Assembly (NCBI GenBank): GCA_012295275.1
Contig: CM022665.1
Coordinates: 19,014,650 to 19,078,649, forward strand
DNA: 64,000 nucleotides
Direction of reading: 5' to 3'
Source of the DNA: Chrysomallon squamiferum
Lineage: Eukaryota; Mollusca; Gastropoda; Neomphalida; Peltospiridae
A program made the translations under genes and the position numbers. The notes under the pieces were generated by a model. The model made no database searches and was not told the DNA's origin. It saw only the letters and a program-made list of their open reading frames with translations. Every line of letters begins with the position of its first letter. Within the stretch, counting starts at the first letter, position 1. Shown here in pieces: positions 41,555 to 52,500 of the stretch.

Positions 41555-43414
41555 TTAACGAATCATAAACTTTGATTCATCGTTAATGTGATTAGATCCG
41601 ACTGGACCTTCTGGTAAATTTCTGCTGTTATTATCAGCTGTCTTTACAGCGTTTTCCCAATTATCTGGATCAGTCGCCGTATGCTTAAGAATTATAGTCC
41701 CGTCCACTATTTTCACTGACCGAGACTGGCATCGGTTAAATTCACTGCAGTTGTTGTTGTCATTGATGTTATTATCATTTGTTACGGCGTTTCCTTGCGG
41801 TGGATAATTCCTCATGTCAAGTTTATATACTGGTGGGTGACAACGAGGTATGTATTTCTTGGGTTCGTCGGTTATCTTCAGAACCACCTGCGTTCCACTG
41901 GACTGCGACTTCTGTTTATGTTCACCAAATACCTCTATCTTTTTGAAACCTTGTAAGAGGGCTTTCTGTCTGTGTTCGTTCTGACGCTTAATTTTACACA
42001 GTTGCGATGGAGTGTGTCCTGCCCTGTCAGCCTGATCAGTTCTAGGACGTTGCGTGTTATTGTTTGAAGAATCAGAATACTCAGACGACATTTCTGGTTC
42101 TTTTACCAAACCGCACATTTGACTTTCTTGCTGCTTCACAAGCCTTTGCTCTATGTGCTTAGGATTTCGTTTCTTTGGTACGTCATGCTCTATTGAAATG
42201 TTTACCACTGACGTTCCAATTTCTACTTTTGAAACGGAATTTTCAGCCCGAGAAGGCGTAGGTCTGTTTATTTTAACATCATCATCGGTCAGAAAGTACG
42301 GACAAGACGGTTTAGACTTTTTGGTGTTTGCTTCGGCTAAATGGTGGTTTGATGTCAAAGGCAGGGGAGCGTTGTTCTCGCTTACTGGACCAATGATCAG
42401 CTCATTAAAAATATACGACTCGTTCGGCTCCGACAGGGACTGAGTATCCGAGTGCGGCCTGGCCTTTTGTCGCGATCGTTTTGTGATGTCGTCATGATGG
42501 TTCAGGACTGATAAATCTCGCGGGCGCCTGTCACGTCTGTCTTGGTCCATGACCTTCAGCTTGAGAGCTGATTTCTGCTGCAGACGGTAGCGCTCCCTAT
42601 CTATCATGTCAGCCTCCAGATCTTGAGGCTGGTGCACAGTTTCTGAACGTAATTCCCAGTACTGGTTTGGGTACTTATCGTACACTCGAAGATCGACTCT
42701 ATTTGGTTCAGTTTTGGGAAAAACATCTCTTGATAATTCATTGTTAATATTTCGTAATCTGAGACGAGCAAGAATGGACTTTTGCAAATTAATACCATTT
42801 ATACCCTGATATTTCTCTGTGAACAATTCAGTTTTGATTTTCTCACTGCTCGGAATGGACTGTTGACTTCTGTTAACACTAAGTGCTTTGCTAACTTGAA
42901 AGTTTTTATTTGATTTTTTGGAAATGGAATCCTTAAAGGTGACCGTATTTTTCTTTTCTATTTCTGGTAAAAACAAATTCTTTTCCTGAGTGCTTATAAA
43001 CTGTTGTTTTTCGTGTTCATGTTCAGAACTTTGTTTTGTTTTTGACAAATCGTTCAAACTTGACGACTGTTTCAATAAACAAATGTCAGGCATATTTTCC
43101 CGACACGTTTCTAGTACGTCCATACTCCTGTGAAAGTTCGGGCGTGTATGTTGCCGCTGGCGACGTGAGCTAAACTCAGCAGCCTTAGTATACATATTAT
43201 TTTTGTCCTCTTGGCTTGGTTCAAAAGTGGTGTCTAAATTAAGAGGAGCTGCGAGACTTGTTTGTTCTCTCTTGGCGTCTGCTAGTGCAATGATTGCGTA
43301 CAGCTCGCGCGGGTTAGTGACATCTCGACCTTCTCCCTGGTGTCCGGTTATCTGCTGGATTAACGACACACCGAGAGCTACCACTCGTTGGTTTGCTGTC
43401 TGAACGGCCGCCAT
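41555..43414 (-). CDS. Uncharacterised disordered protein, 619 codons
   Basis: Uninterrupted frame from ATG at 43414 (context AACATGG) to TAA at 41555. GC is well above the flanks and codon use is gene-like. The N-terminus looks ordered: a segment with NQRVVALGVSLIQQITG and NPRELYAIIALADAKREQ (about residues 8-52). The rest is polar and basic, with blocks RLRLRNINNELSRDVFP, RERYRLQQKSALKLKVMDQD, LLQGFKKIEVFGEHKQK and IPRCHPPVYKLDMRNYPP, and an Asn-rich run (NDNNINDNNN) near the end. No signal peptide, membrane segment or known domain seen. In frame, a TAA lies shortly upstream of the ATG, so the start is fixed unless splicing differs. A strong acceptor at 43507-43509 implies a 5' UTR exon upstream. 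Same strand and style as the 613-codon orphan, but no clear sequence similarity to it. Confidence 0.7.
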   Translation of the reverse strand: MAAVQTANQRVVALGVSLIQQITGHQGEGRDVTNPRELYAIIALADAKREQTSLAAPLNLDTTFEPSQEDKNNMYTKAAEFSSRRQRQHTRPNFHRSMDVLETCRENMPDICLLKQSSSLNDLSKTKQSSEHEHEKQQFISTQEKNLFLPEIEKKNTVTFKDSISKKSNKNFQVSKALSVNRSQQSIPSSEKIKTELFTEKYQGINGINLQKSILARLRLRNINNELSRDVFPKTEPNRVDLRVYDKYPNQYWELRSETVHQPQDLEADMIDRERYRLQQKSALKLKVMDQDRRDRRPRDLSVLNHHDDITKRSRQKARPHSDTQSLSEPNESYIFNELIIGPVSENNAPLPLTSNHHLAEANTKKSKPSCPYFLTDDDVKINRPTPSRAENSVSKVEIGTSVVNISIEHDVPKKRNPKHIEQRLVKQQESQMCGLVKEPEMSSEYSDSSNNNTQRPRTDQADRAGHTPSQLCKIKRQNEHRQKALLQGFKKIEVFGEHKQKSQSSGTQVVLKITDEPKKYIPRCHPPVYKLDMRNYPPQGNAVTNDNNINDNNNCSEFNRCQSRSVKIVDGTIILKHTATDPDNWENAVKTADNNSRNLPEGPVGSNHINDESKFMIR

Positions 43415-43469
43415 GTTTGAAAGCACTGCGATTATGTTCCAAATCAAACGCTGCTGTTATCCCATTCAT
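43314..43469 (-). other. Overlapping out-of-frame uORF with strong Kozak context
   Basis: ATG at 43469 in the context GCCACCATGA opens a 51-codon frame that overlaps the start of the 619-codon frame in another phase and stops at TAA (43316-43314). It lies just inside the acceptor-bounded exon, so it should be in the mRNA. Confidence 0.55.
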
Positions 43470-43505
43470 GGTGGCTGTTAATCTGTGAATCTAACGATCC
43501 AGACA

Positions 43506-43527
43506 CCTGAAAAGACCACAAAAAAAT
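43506..43527 (-). other. Predicted splice acceptor 5' of the 619-codon orphan
   Basis: The minus strand reads a T-rich tract, then GGTCTTTTCAG (43519-43507 region), then GTGTCTGG. Good polypyrimidine tract and CAG; it would place the first base of the coding exon at about 43506. Confidence 0.5.
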
Positions 43528-45568
43528 TAATAATAATAATAAAAAAATAAAAAAATAATAATAATAATAAAAAAAATAAATAAATAACATAAAATAAATA
43601 ATAAAATAAAATAATAAAATATAAAAAATTGGATATACTGTCTGAATATTTTAGCTTCTATGCGGATTTGAATGGTGATCGTTTTAAAAAGTTTGTATAG
43701 GTTATCAGTTTTCTGGAATACTTTACATATTTAGTCGATATTTGTTCATAAATATGTAAATGAAAACACAGACACACATATATGCAGACATAATTATAAG
43801 CACATAATTATCTAAATAGATACACATTTAGATACACCAAGAGAGAGAAAATGAGAGAAAGAAGTAGAAAGCGACAGAGAAAAAGAGAAATAGGGGGGCA
43901 AAAATAGGAAGAAAGACAGACAGTATATGAAAGGAATTATCCAGATTTACATTTAAAAACGCACTCTAGAAGAATATCGTTATAGATATATATACTCTAA
44001 TATAGACAATGAAAAATCACAATTCTTCAAGGCAAGTACACAGCTATATACATGAACGTATGCATTTATAACATGCAAACATGCAGAGACACATTCAGAC
44101 ATTTCTAATTTATATAAGGTACAGACGCAAAGACACAAATTCTTAACATTGCCTTTTTAACGTGAAATATATCAGCATGTCGTTACATGTGCTGGTTTAA
44201 AAGCACAAGGTCAGGAGAAGAATAGTTTTACAGTAAATCTCTGAGAAGACAAAGTGTCGGTGAGTCAAGTGTTGTATGGTAGCCCATAACCGTTCCTTCG
44301 GCTTGTTCACTTGATTTCATTTGCTTTCTTTTTAATGATCGAAAAAATCTTTTGTCAGTGCCGTTATAGATACCGAAAAACGGGAAAACAACGAACAAAC
44401 TAAACAAAGACTCTCGAATAAATAAATAAATAAAGTTTTACTTTAACTGCCTAAATGTTTCTATTTCAAGACGAATACATTTTCTATAAACAGTCTCATA
44501 AATAAAATGTGCGTAAACAGAATAACTAAAAGAAAATCACTTTTATAATGCACGTTTCTTCAAGATAACCGCATTCACGAGCGAAAAATAATTCTGAGAT
44601 ATTATTATTATTATCATTATTATTAAAAGTAGTAGTAATAGTAGTAGTAGTTGCAGCAGTAGTAATAGTAACATAGTAGTTGTAACTGTATTAGCAGCGG
44701 ATGTAATCGTAGTGGCAGTAGTTGTAGTAATCGTAGTAGTAATTGCAGCAGAGCTGGGAGTATTGTAAGATATATATAAACAAAATGAATTCAGTTATGG
44801 AAAATCGCCTTTTAAAGTGAAATACGCGTCTTTCAGTGTGAACATAAATGTGTACACACCTGTCTGTGCACATATATGTATACGGAGTTGTGCGTATGTG
44901 TATGTGTGATTGTATCCCTCTGTCTGTATGTGGGAATCTGAGTATGTATGTGTAACAGTGTGTAAATGTAGAAAAGCGTTTACGTAGATCAATTTTTAAA
45001 ACATACCTACGGTGTCTCTTCTAGTATTTAGCACCCCATTCTCACTTAATAATCAGTTTTCTGGCAGAAAACAAAACTACGCAATATTAAAACACAATCC
45101 ACTAGCCGTAAGTAACCACGTCGTCATTCTTCAAAACTTTATCCACCGTTATCGAATCTGGACAAAGAGAGCGAGCTAAAAATGAAAACCATACACACAT
45201 TCATAACTCTTGATTGACACTAGCTGAATTACTTTCCGATATTACTTAATGAGTATGTTCTGCCTTCTTCCCAAGCACACTACTCGACATGCATTACTAC
45301 GGTTTATTCACTGTGCTGCTTGTCAGCAGTGGTTGCGGATAGGTGGTACATTGCGGATAGGTGGTACATATTATTTATATTATTTGCCTACCTGCTTTAG
45401 ATTTCGTGCCTTTCTTTTGAATAACGCTCATACATATATATTCAGTGAACACTAAATAAACTAACTATTAAATTTTATTTAGATATTGTTATTGTTAATG
45501 TTGTTCTTGTTACTTTTCTATTATTTCTCTGCGTTTCCATTTTTTTTGGTGAATTTTCTCATTTGACA

Positions 45569-45647
<79 letters not shown>

Positions 45648-46400
45648 TATATATATACCCTTGTGTATTTATGCTTAACTGTTTGCCTCTGTTGTCTGTG
45701 TTTTATAACTCATATACATTACAAACTTTTTTTTTTTTTTTTTTTTTTAATATTCCTATTCTGTCATAGAACATAAACATTGAAATCGCTAATGTTGTTC
45801 TCTTTCACAAGAAAAAAAAAAGTATGGCGTTGCATAACAACGTCAGGTTACTGTAATTTGAGAAGGTGTTATCATTTGATTAAATTTGGGACTCTACCTT
45901 TATTTCAGATTTATGGCACAATCTCGGCCGAGTATAATATAAAACTGTTAATGCATGCCGACATGCAGTCACGGACAACGACATCTTTTTAACAAATATA
46001 CAATTTATGCACTCTTTTCAAGCCGTGCCCAACTTATAGACAAGTGTTTATTAGTTTAATGCAATCTTATCGGCAACTTCTGAGAGATCATAAAATTACT
46101 CCTCAAACGAAAGAACATTAAAAAGGCGAATTCGTTAAAAAAACAACAACAAAGAAACAAAATATATACCATATTGATGACTAACAGACCTTGAGGTAAA
46201 TATTAAAATGTCTTCAGACAAATTCCAATGTCAACATAAATTCGGAGTGTTTATTGAATGTTTGGAATGCATTTTAATCGCGAATATCTAACTGTGCAGA
46301 AGAAATTCTGAATTACCAGTAATGTCAGTTCAGATATTTTAAATAACCTTCCACCACGAATCACACATTCACATGCACACACACACACACGTGTGTATAT
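43528..46400. other. AT-rich intergenic or first-intron sequence
   Basis: No gene supported. Simple repeats include A/T-rich runs (43530-43630), GTA/TAG-type triplets (44625-44760), a tandem pair of TGCGGATAGGTGGTACA (45336-45371), a (CT)n run (45571-45643) and a T-run (45727-45749). Confidence 0.55.
45571..45643. repeat. (CT)n microsatellite
   Basis: About 36 CT units following CACA and followed by a short TA tract. Confidence 0.98.
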
Positions 46401-46403
46401 CTA

Positions 46404-46505
<102 letters not shown>

Positions 46506-46650
46506 GGTGGCTGGGAAAAAGTCACAGGAAAAAAAGTCACAATTTAGTATAGGAAGAAAAATCACTGGAAAAAGGTCACAAAATGTATGGGTTGGTAGAG
46601 TATTGAATGTGGTATCACAGTATGCATGGGGTAATTGTTAAGTTTATTGA

Positions 46651-46770
46651 TTAGGCTAGATTAAAGAAAGAGGCTTCATACTGTGCAACGGTGATGACTT
46701 GTTACGCTTATTAATTAGGATTAGTTAGGCAGGATTAGGTCTAGCTTACTGATTAGGATAGACTGAAACT
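46651..46770. repeat. Degenerate TTAGG-like tandem motif
   Basis: ATTAGG, TTAGGC, ATTAGG and GATTAGGAT words recur about six times within 120 bp, inside the Mutator-like relic. This is subterminal repetition of the element rather than a telomere (not regular, not TTAGGG). Confidence 0.5.
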
Positions 46771-46830
46771 AAGGGCTTCCTGTTGTAAATGATTTATAAA
46801 ATGTCCCAGGTTAAAATGTATTTCATTATA

Positions 46831-47034
46831 TATTCTGCAGCATGCTCTAGTATCAGAATTATGTTTAATATGGAAGTTATTCATAGCAATAAGGGTGGTA
46901 ACAAACTCTGTTATTACGGGTTCATGTATACCAAACATGCAACTCGCAAAACAAAGTTGTGGTGGAAATGCATCAAAACATCTAGTTCTAATTGGCAGAA
47001 TTTCTTCATGGTATTGGGTGGAACATCCACCTAA
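46831..47034 (+). pseudogene. FLYWCH-type zinc-finger fragment
   Basis: Plus-strand frame containing EVIHSNKGGNKLCYYGFMYT followed by KHATRKTKLWWKCIK. This fits the first half of a FLYWCH finger (Leu/Val-x-Tyr-x-Gly-Phe/Tyr ... Trp-x-Cys). The second Cys and the HxH end are not readable, so the finger is broken. It sits between the TIRs of the relic. Confidence 0.55.
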
Positions 47035-47171
47035 ACCACTAACATTAAAATCAAAGAACATTAACAAAAACTCTGACAAAATGTGTTTGATCTATCTTTC
47101 ATTTCTATTATATTTCTTAATCTTAATTTAAAACTGTGACTTTTTTTTCTGTGAATATTTCCCCTAGAATC

Positions 47172-47202
<31 letters not shown>

Positions 47203-47227
47203 TAGAGAGAGGATATAAACAAAACAC

Positions 47228-47790
47228 TTGCTTTGTTACTGTCATGTTTTTTTTTTATTCCTAATGAATTCATATAAAACAAACAAATAAATAAATAAAT
47301 ACATAAATAAATAACAGTATTTAATTAAACAGTTCACAGCACATATCAAATCCCACGGACTATATGAACCTATTTTCTGTTATTCTAAACAACGATCCTT
47401 AAACAACAAACAAGCAGGAGGCCATTTCTAGATACAACAGACAATCGAAAAGAAACAGGATATGCAAACGTCCCAACACTAATTAAATATCGGGGATTAC
47501 AGGTTACATTTGTTGTCATGTCTAAATCGGCGACACAAATAATTTATCACAATCAATTCCGTTAGCCGAGTACTTTTTATCATTTACACTGTGCTTTTCA
47601 TAATGCGTTATTGGCTTTCTGGTTCCGCTTGACTGATTGCAACACACTGAATACAATGACCCGCGGGTCTCAGAATTACTTTGTGAAGACACAATGAAGA
47701 ATTTGCTTACACGTCGATAAAGTAATAGTAATAATAATATATGTACAACTAATAAAACCTTATTGAAATGAATGAAATTATAAATGTATT
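47228..47790. other. Intergenic, nothing recognised
   Basis: An AAAT tract (47281-47313) and otherwise unique AT-rich sequence; 47340-47700 is somewhat richer in GC without an open frame. Confidence 0.5.
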
Positions 47791-47794
47791 AAAA

Positions 47795-48270
47795 TAAAAG
47801 GTTATTTACTGATTTATTTATATATCTATTTATTTATTTATTTGGTATATTATTGCTATGTAAAAAGCAGTAACTGACATTTATTTCTTAATGTCAGTGT
47901 GTACGCTAAATTTGTTTTACGTGTGAAAATTAAATCAGAATACTAGAAAGCACATTCACGAGTCAGTGGTGATCTTAGCGGAAAAGATAAGAAAACAAAA
48001 CAACTTACTTACATTTACCGTCTTGACACAGTTTAAAAACTCGCTTTCTTTTTCTTCCTTTATTAAAATATTTATCTCACTGTTTAAATACTTACTGTAC
48101 ATATTATACCAAGATATATATATATATATATATATTAAATTTTGAATATTTATCAATTACGTCGTTACCAGTATGACGTCAAACGCTATAATCAGTTACA
48201 ATCACTACTTTTGGTAGATAATGAATAAATAAATAAATATATAAATGAATAAACAAATAAATAAATAAAC
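47795..48270. repeat. Long dispersed duplication, intact copy
   Basis: Shares, in order, with 51300-51515 plus 52844-53155: GGTATATTATTGCTATG, TAAAAAGCAG, ATTAAATCAG, AGAAAGCACATTCA, GTGATCTTAGC, TCTTTCTTTTTCTTCC, ATTACGTCGTTACCAG and TATGACGTCAAACGCTATAA. Divergence is moderate. No TIR or coding content identifies a family. Confidence 0.85.
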
Positions 48271-49290
48271 ATTCTAAACTAAAATAATAAATATTTTGTG
48301 ACCTAAACCTTAAACATGTTTAGATTCGTCTCAACAGCGCACTACTTTTCAGTAATATTTTTAAGTGTATATATATATATATATATATATATCTCCCCCC
48401 TCATCTTCTCTGTGACAGTTTGCTGTACATATAGTCAAAGTAGCATATTTATTTGCAGTATTAATTACAGGTGCGAATAAATAACACAAATGTCAAAAGA
48501 CGATAAAGAATCGTCAGTAAATCATTGGATAAGTAATCTAAGACATTTTGGGCTATCTGGGCTTTTGTTGATCTGTAAAACGAATAAATGTAAGATAGCC
48601 TTTGTGATTAATAAGATGTTAGTTTACTTTAATGCTAACAAAGAGTACACTCAGTTTATTACATAAAAAAGTAATTTATGAAATATATATTAAGATGATT
48701 AATTCGTAATATCTCGGGTACAGCTTAAATAAATATGTCTTAAAACAGATTACAAATGGTTTCTGTATTCTACAGCATACAAATGTGCGTATGTTCGTAT
48801 GTCTGTATGTGGAGTTTCAGAGGTTTGATCTTCATTATAATCAAGCATCTTTTTTTTTTTTTTTTTTAAAACAGCCATAATGTAATTGTACTGGAGTATC
48901 CTAAAATATTTATTAATTTATTGACTTGTTCACTTATTCATTCATTTATGCAGTCAGCTTTTTTTTCCCATCATATATTCCTGTTATGTGAAGAGAAAAA
49001 GGATGAGTTTCTAGCAAAAAAATCAAGACAGTTTGTGAAGTATAAAAATATTTTATTTGGTTATAACACTAGTAACACTTTTTTTCAATTAAATGCCCGA
49101 TTAAAAAGAAATAGTTGTCCGTGCCATTAAAAGGCATCGATCCATGTTTCTCCAACAGTGTCTTTTGATAAAAAGAGTGTCTCGTAAATTTGTTCATAAA
49201 ATAATTACACAATAACATCCGAACAATTAGAAAGTGAGAAAGAAAGAAAATAATAAACTGAGGCTAACTAAAATGTTAAGCATTCACCTA
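48271..49290. other. AT-rich intergenic sequence
   Basis: A TA tract at 48369-48391, a T-run at 48850-48867; no coding signal. Confidence 0.5.
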
Positions 49291-49900
49291 CCCTAGACAC
49301 AGTTATGATTTCCATTGTGACGTGTGTCTCTTCCACCACTGAAATATATCCCCACCTAGGCGTCTCGTATTTCCAGACCAATATGTTGACTAACAACTCT
49401 CAGTTCAGACCTGCAATGTTATCCTGCTAACGTTAAATTAAATTGCCGGAGAAACGTATCCAGAACTCACGATTCAAAGACTTTCAGTACTAAAGCTTTG
49501 CCGAAAATCACAGTGCGGCACGAATGCTGAAAGTTTTATTTGGTTTTCCAAACATACGATTTACGACATAGACATGAGCATGTTACAGGACTTAGCAACT
49601 TAATTCTGTAGGCAAAAATTCAGTCACGCGAAGTATCAAAAGCCGGTCATTGTGCGCAGCGCAATAGAACGATACTAAGCTGTGCCTACTCGCTTTTTGC
49701 GAGCACAATTCCTATTGTACAAGACACTGGAAATGAGTGGCCGATGATAGATCGACCATTGATTGGGGAAAAAGTGTTGTTTGAATATCCAGTTTTGAGA
49801 AATAAATCAATATGTGGAGAATAGATTAATACCCCGTGTTGTGCTAAGCCTTTTCTCTTCCTGTTGCTTGAATACCTGTTAATGTGAACTGCGTGACGTC
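49291..49900. promoter_or_regulatory. GC-richer, CpG-containing island; candidate promoter or 5' exon
   Basis: About 600 bp of non-repetitive sequence with clearly more CpG than the flanks (for example CATTGTGCGCAGCGCAA at 49648-49664). It lies about 6 kb upstream of the minus-strand 619-codon gene, where a 5' non-coding exon is expected. No TATA box or coding frame was found. Regulatory role is inference. Confidence 0.3.
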
Positions 49901-50859
49901 ACATACCAATTCCTTTTTATTCTCTTTTGAGTTGCACGAACCTTTATCGCATGTAAATTTCAGGTAATTAATTCTTTCTATTTATGTCTTAAACAATTTA
50001 TAGGTTTGACACCCATGTGAATTCTATTTGCATAAATATTTCGTTATAGAGATTTCTATGGCTGTCAATATTTTACTTCCAAAACATTTTGACATAAACG
50101 CAGAATAAAATACCATGGAAGGATAATATGAACACAAATAAAATTAAATGTCACAAATGTTTTATAAATTTCCTTTAAAACACACACTGTGCTTATTTAT
50201 TTTCAGTGTTTTAATAAACTTTTTATTTGTTTGTTTGTAGCTTTAGTCTCACACACCCGTAGACATATAACTCGTACATTAGTCACATATTAAACATTGT
50301 GGATAAATTCTTTTGTGTGTGTATGTGTGTGTGTGTTTATATATATATATATATATATATATAGATAAATAGATATATAGATATATAGAGAGATACACAT
50401 ATATATTCCTTGAAACGTTTCAAGATGTTATAAAATAAACTGTTTATTTCTATAGGTGTCTGTAGAAAAGTCAATATTTTATTTGATAAAATTCGTATAA
50501 TCTGAAAATGAATATGCTTTTGTTATAAACAAGTAATAATGTTCTATATTACACGCAATGCTTTTAATGGAATTTCCGCGAAATTTTTAGAGAAGTTATA
50601 TATGTTGTATGATTTTTTTTTTTTTTCAGTTATTAATATTATTATTATTTATGTAGTTATTTATTTATTTATTTATTTATTTTGATTTAACATCCGATAT
50701 ATTCTGTAGCTTCTTCTTGGTGGAAAATAAAAGTTAAATAAAGAAACGTAATTTTATTGTTTCTTACAATAAACAGCAATCAATTTACTTTCAGAAATGG
50801 GTTCTCTTCGGGTCGTAATAATTACACTACAAAAAATAAAATAAAATAAAATAAAATAA

Positions 50860-50890
<31 letters not shown>

Positions 50891-50905
50891 TAAAAATAAT
50901 AAAAA

Positions 50906-50982
<77 letters not shown>

Positions 50983-51299
50983 ATTAATTAATTAATTAAT
51001 AATAATAATAATAAATAAATAAATAAATAAATAAATTAATAAATTAATAAATTAATTAATTAATTAATTAATTAATTAATAATAAAAATAATAAATAAAT
51101 AAATAAGTAAATAAATAAATAAAAATTAAATTTAAAAATTAAAAGATCACACAAATAGACGCTGTACAAGGGAAATAACACGTTTGGTATTCACATATCA
51201 AGCCAGCAAGAGTTGTATAATCGTATGGTTTAATACAAATGAAGTTTCTCAGTTGTGTTTTCAGGTAAGATATTGCTACAGCCTTTGAAAAGGTCAGTT
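49901..51299. other. AT-rich intergenic sequence with a 300-bp simple-repeat block
   Basis: A TG/TA tract (50312-50364), a TTTA tract, and the large AAAAT/AAAT/AATT block 50829-51120. No gene. Confidence 0.6.
50829..51120. repeat. A/T tetra- and pentanucleotide array
   Basis: (AAAAT)n grades into (AAAT)n, then (AATT)n and (AAT)n over about 290 bp, a stepwise change of unit typical of slippage-grown arrays. Confidence 0.97.
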
Positions 51300-51568
51300 T
51301 AGTAGTGAATCCTGATATGGATTATATTTATTTATTTATTTACTTACTTACTTATTTACTTACTAACTTATCTACTTATTTATTAATATGGTATATTATT
51401 GCTATGTAAAAAGCAGCAACTGTTTTGAAACGTTTTTAGTTTCTTAATGACAGTGTGCATGCTAAGTTCGTTTTACTTTGGAAAATTAAATCAGTATATT
51501 AGAAAGCACATTCAGCAGCATGGACAAACAGGGACGATAACTCGTAACGGAACAAAAATGCGTCTGTT

Positions 51569-51689
51569 GGGTTCTGACACGGGGAAACATTGCCAAAAAA
51601 AAATGGCTCCAGATTTCTCCAATTTAATGGGTACAAACCGCCTGAATGTTCTTTTCTGATGGGTTCTGACACGGGGAAACATTGCCAAA
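51569..51689. repeat. 29-bp direct repeat pair, 92 bp apart
   Basis: GGGTTCTGACACGGGGAAAC plus CATTGCCAA(A) at 51569-51597 recurs exactly at 51661-51689, near the left end of the insertion. Confidence 0.95.
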
Positions 51690-52385
51690 TAGAAAAGTTA
51701 ATACATTAATCTTATTACAAATTATAATTTCAGTTTATTATGCACGTATTTGCACAAAAATAATCGAGTTTGAAAAGTTTGATTAAATTGAAAAAGTAGT
51801 TAGGAAAGGTTTTGTACATCATGGTTTAGTAACGAACAATCATCCTTACCTTTATTAGTGTAAGGCATAAAAAAAAAATAAAAAATAAAAAATAAAAAAA
51901 ATAAATAAATCAAAATAAATCAGGAAATGGACGTAAAATTGTTGAATTTGGAAGTTTAAAACCCCGATGTGACGGTTTCCGAGCTACACGGAAATTTCCG
52001 ATCGAAATTCAAGAAGGCGGCGTCCGACGCTAGTCAGTGTTTAAAAACTTTTAAATATATATTCCTTCATGATGCAATCAACGTTTATTAACCCAATTAA
52101 TATGTCATATAATCAATGCCTCGTATATTCAGATGTCCATTACTGAGTAGAAAATGTTGTAAAAGTCGAAACATTTATTTATTTATTTATTTATTTATTT
52201 TTGGTAACTGACGTCATACCAACTCGTAATATATATATATATAAATAAATAAATAAACACAAAAAGAAAAAGAAAATACTTTTCACAGACACTGGCTCGT
52301 GAATATGAAGATGGCTATTCGCACGTTACTCTACCGAGAAACTCCATAGCGGACAGATCTGAGAATGTTTTTGTAAAACAGTACA

Positions 52386-52500
52386 GTTGTACCTCGAGTT
52401 ACGAGTGCTCCAACTTACGAGTTTTCCGATTTACGACCAGCCGCCCGGTCGATTTTGCAAACCAAAATCCGAGTTACGAGCGAGCTTCAGATATGCCGCT
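52386..52500. mobile_element. Tigger/pogo-like transposon terminus
   Basis: TA followed by CAGTTGTACCTCGAGTTACG, then the internally repetitive words ACTTACGAG, ATTTACGACC and GAGTTACGAGCGAG. The CAG..ACCTCG start and TA target site are like TcMar-Tigger termini (from memory of the family). The opposite end was not found, so this is a fragment or solo end. Confidence 0.5.

Larger units (their letters stand above)
46513..47164 (+). mobile_element. Mutator-like (MULE/Phantom-type) relic with FLYWCH fragment
   Basis: The left end (46513-46546; GGGAAAAAGTCACAGG, then AAAAAAAGTCACAA) is matched by the reverse complement of the right end (47164-47127; GGGGAAATATTCACAG, then AAAAAAAAGTCACAG). This gives TIRs of about 34 bp with a few mismatches. 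The interior (652 bp in all) carries TTAGG-like degenerate repeats and a FLYWCH zinc-finger-like reading frame but no transposase core, so it is non-autonomous. FLYWCH fingers are known passengers of Mutator-like elements. The target duplication is hidden by the AG repeats on both sides. Confidence 0.6.

Noticed and set aside
42153-43403. Plus-strand and other-phase frames over the 619-codon orphan
   Set aside because: Shadows, except the Kozak-context uORF, which is reported.
46651-46770. Interstitial telomere
   Set aside because: The words are irregular and lie between transposon TIRs; no run of exact TTAGGG.
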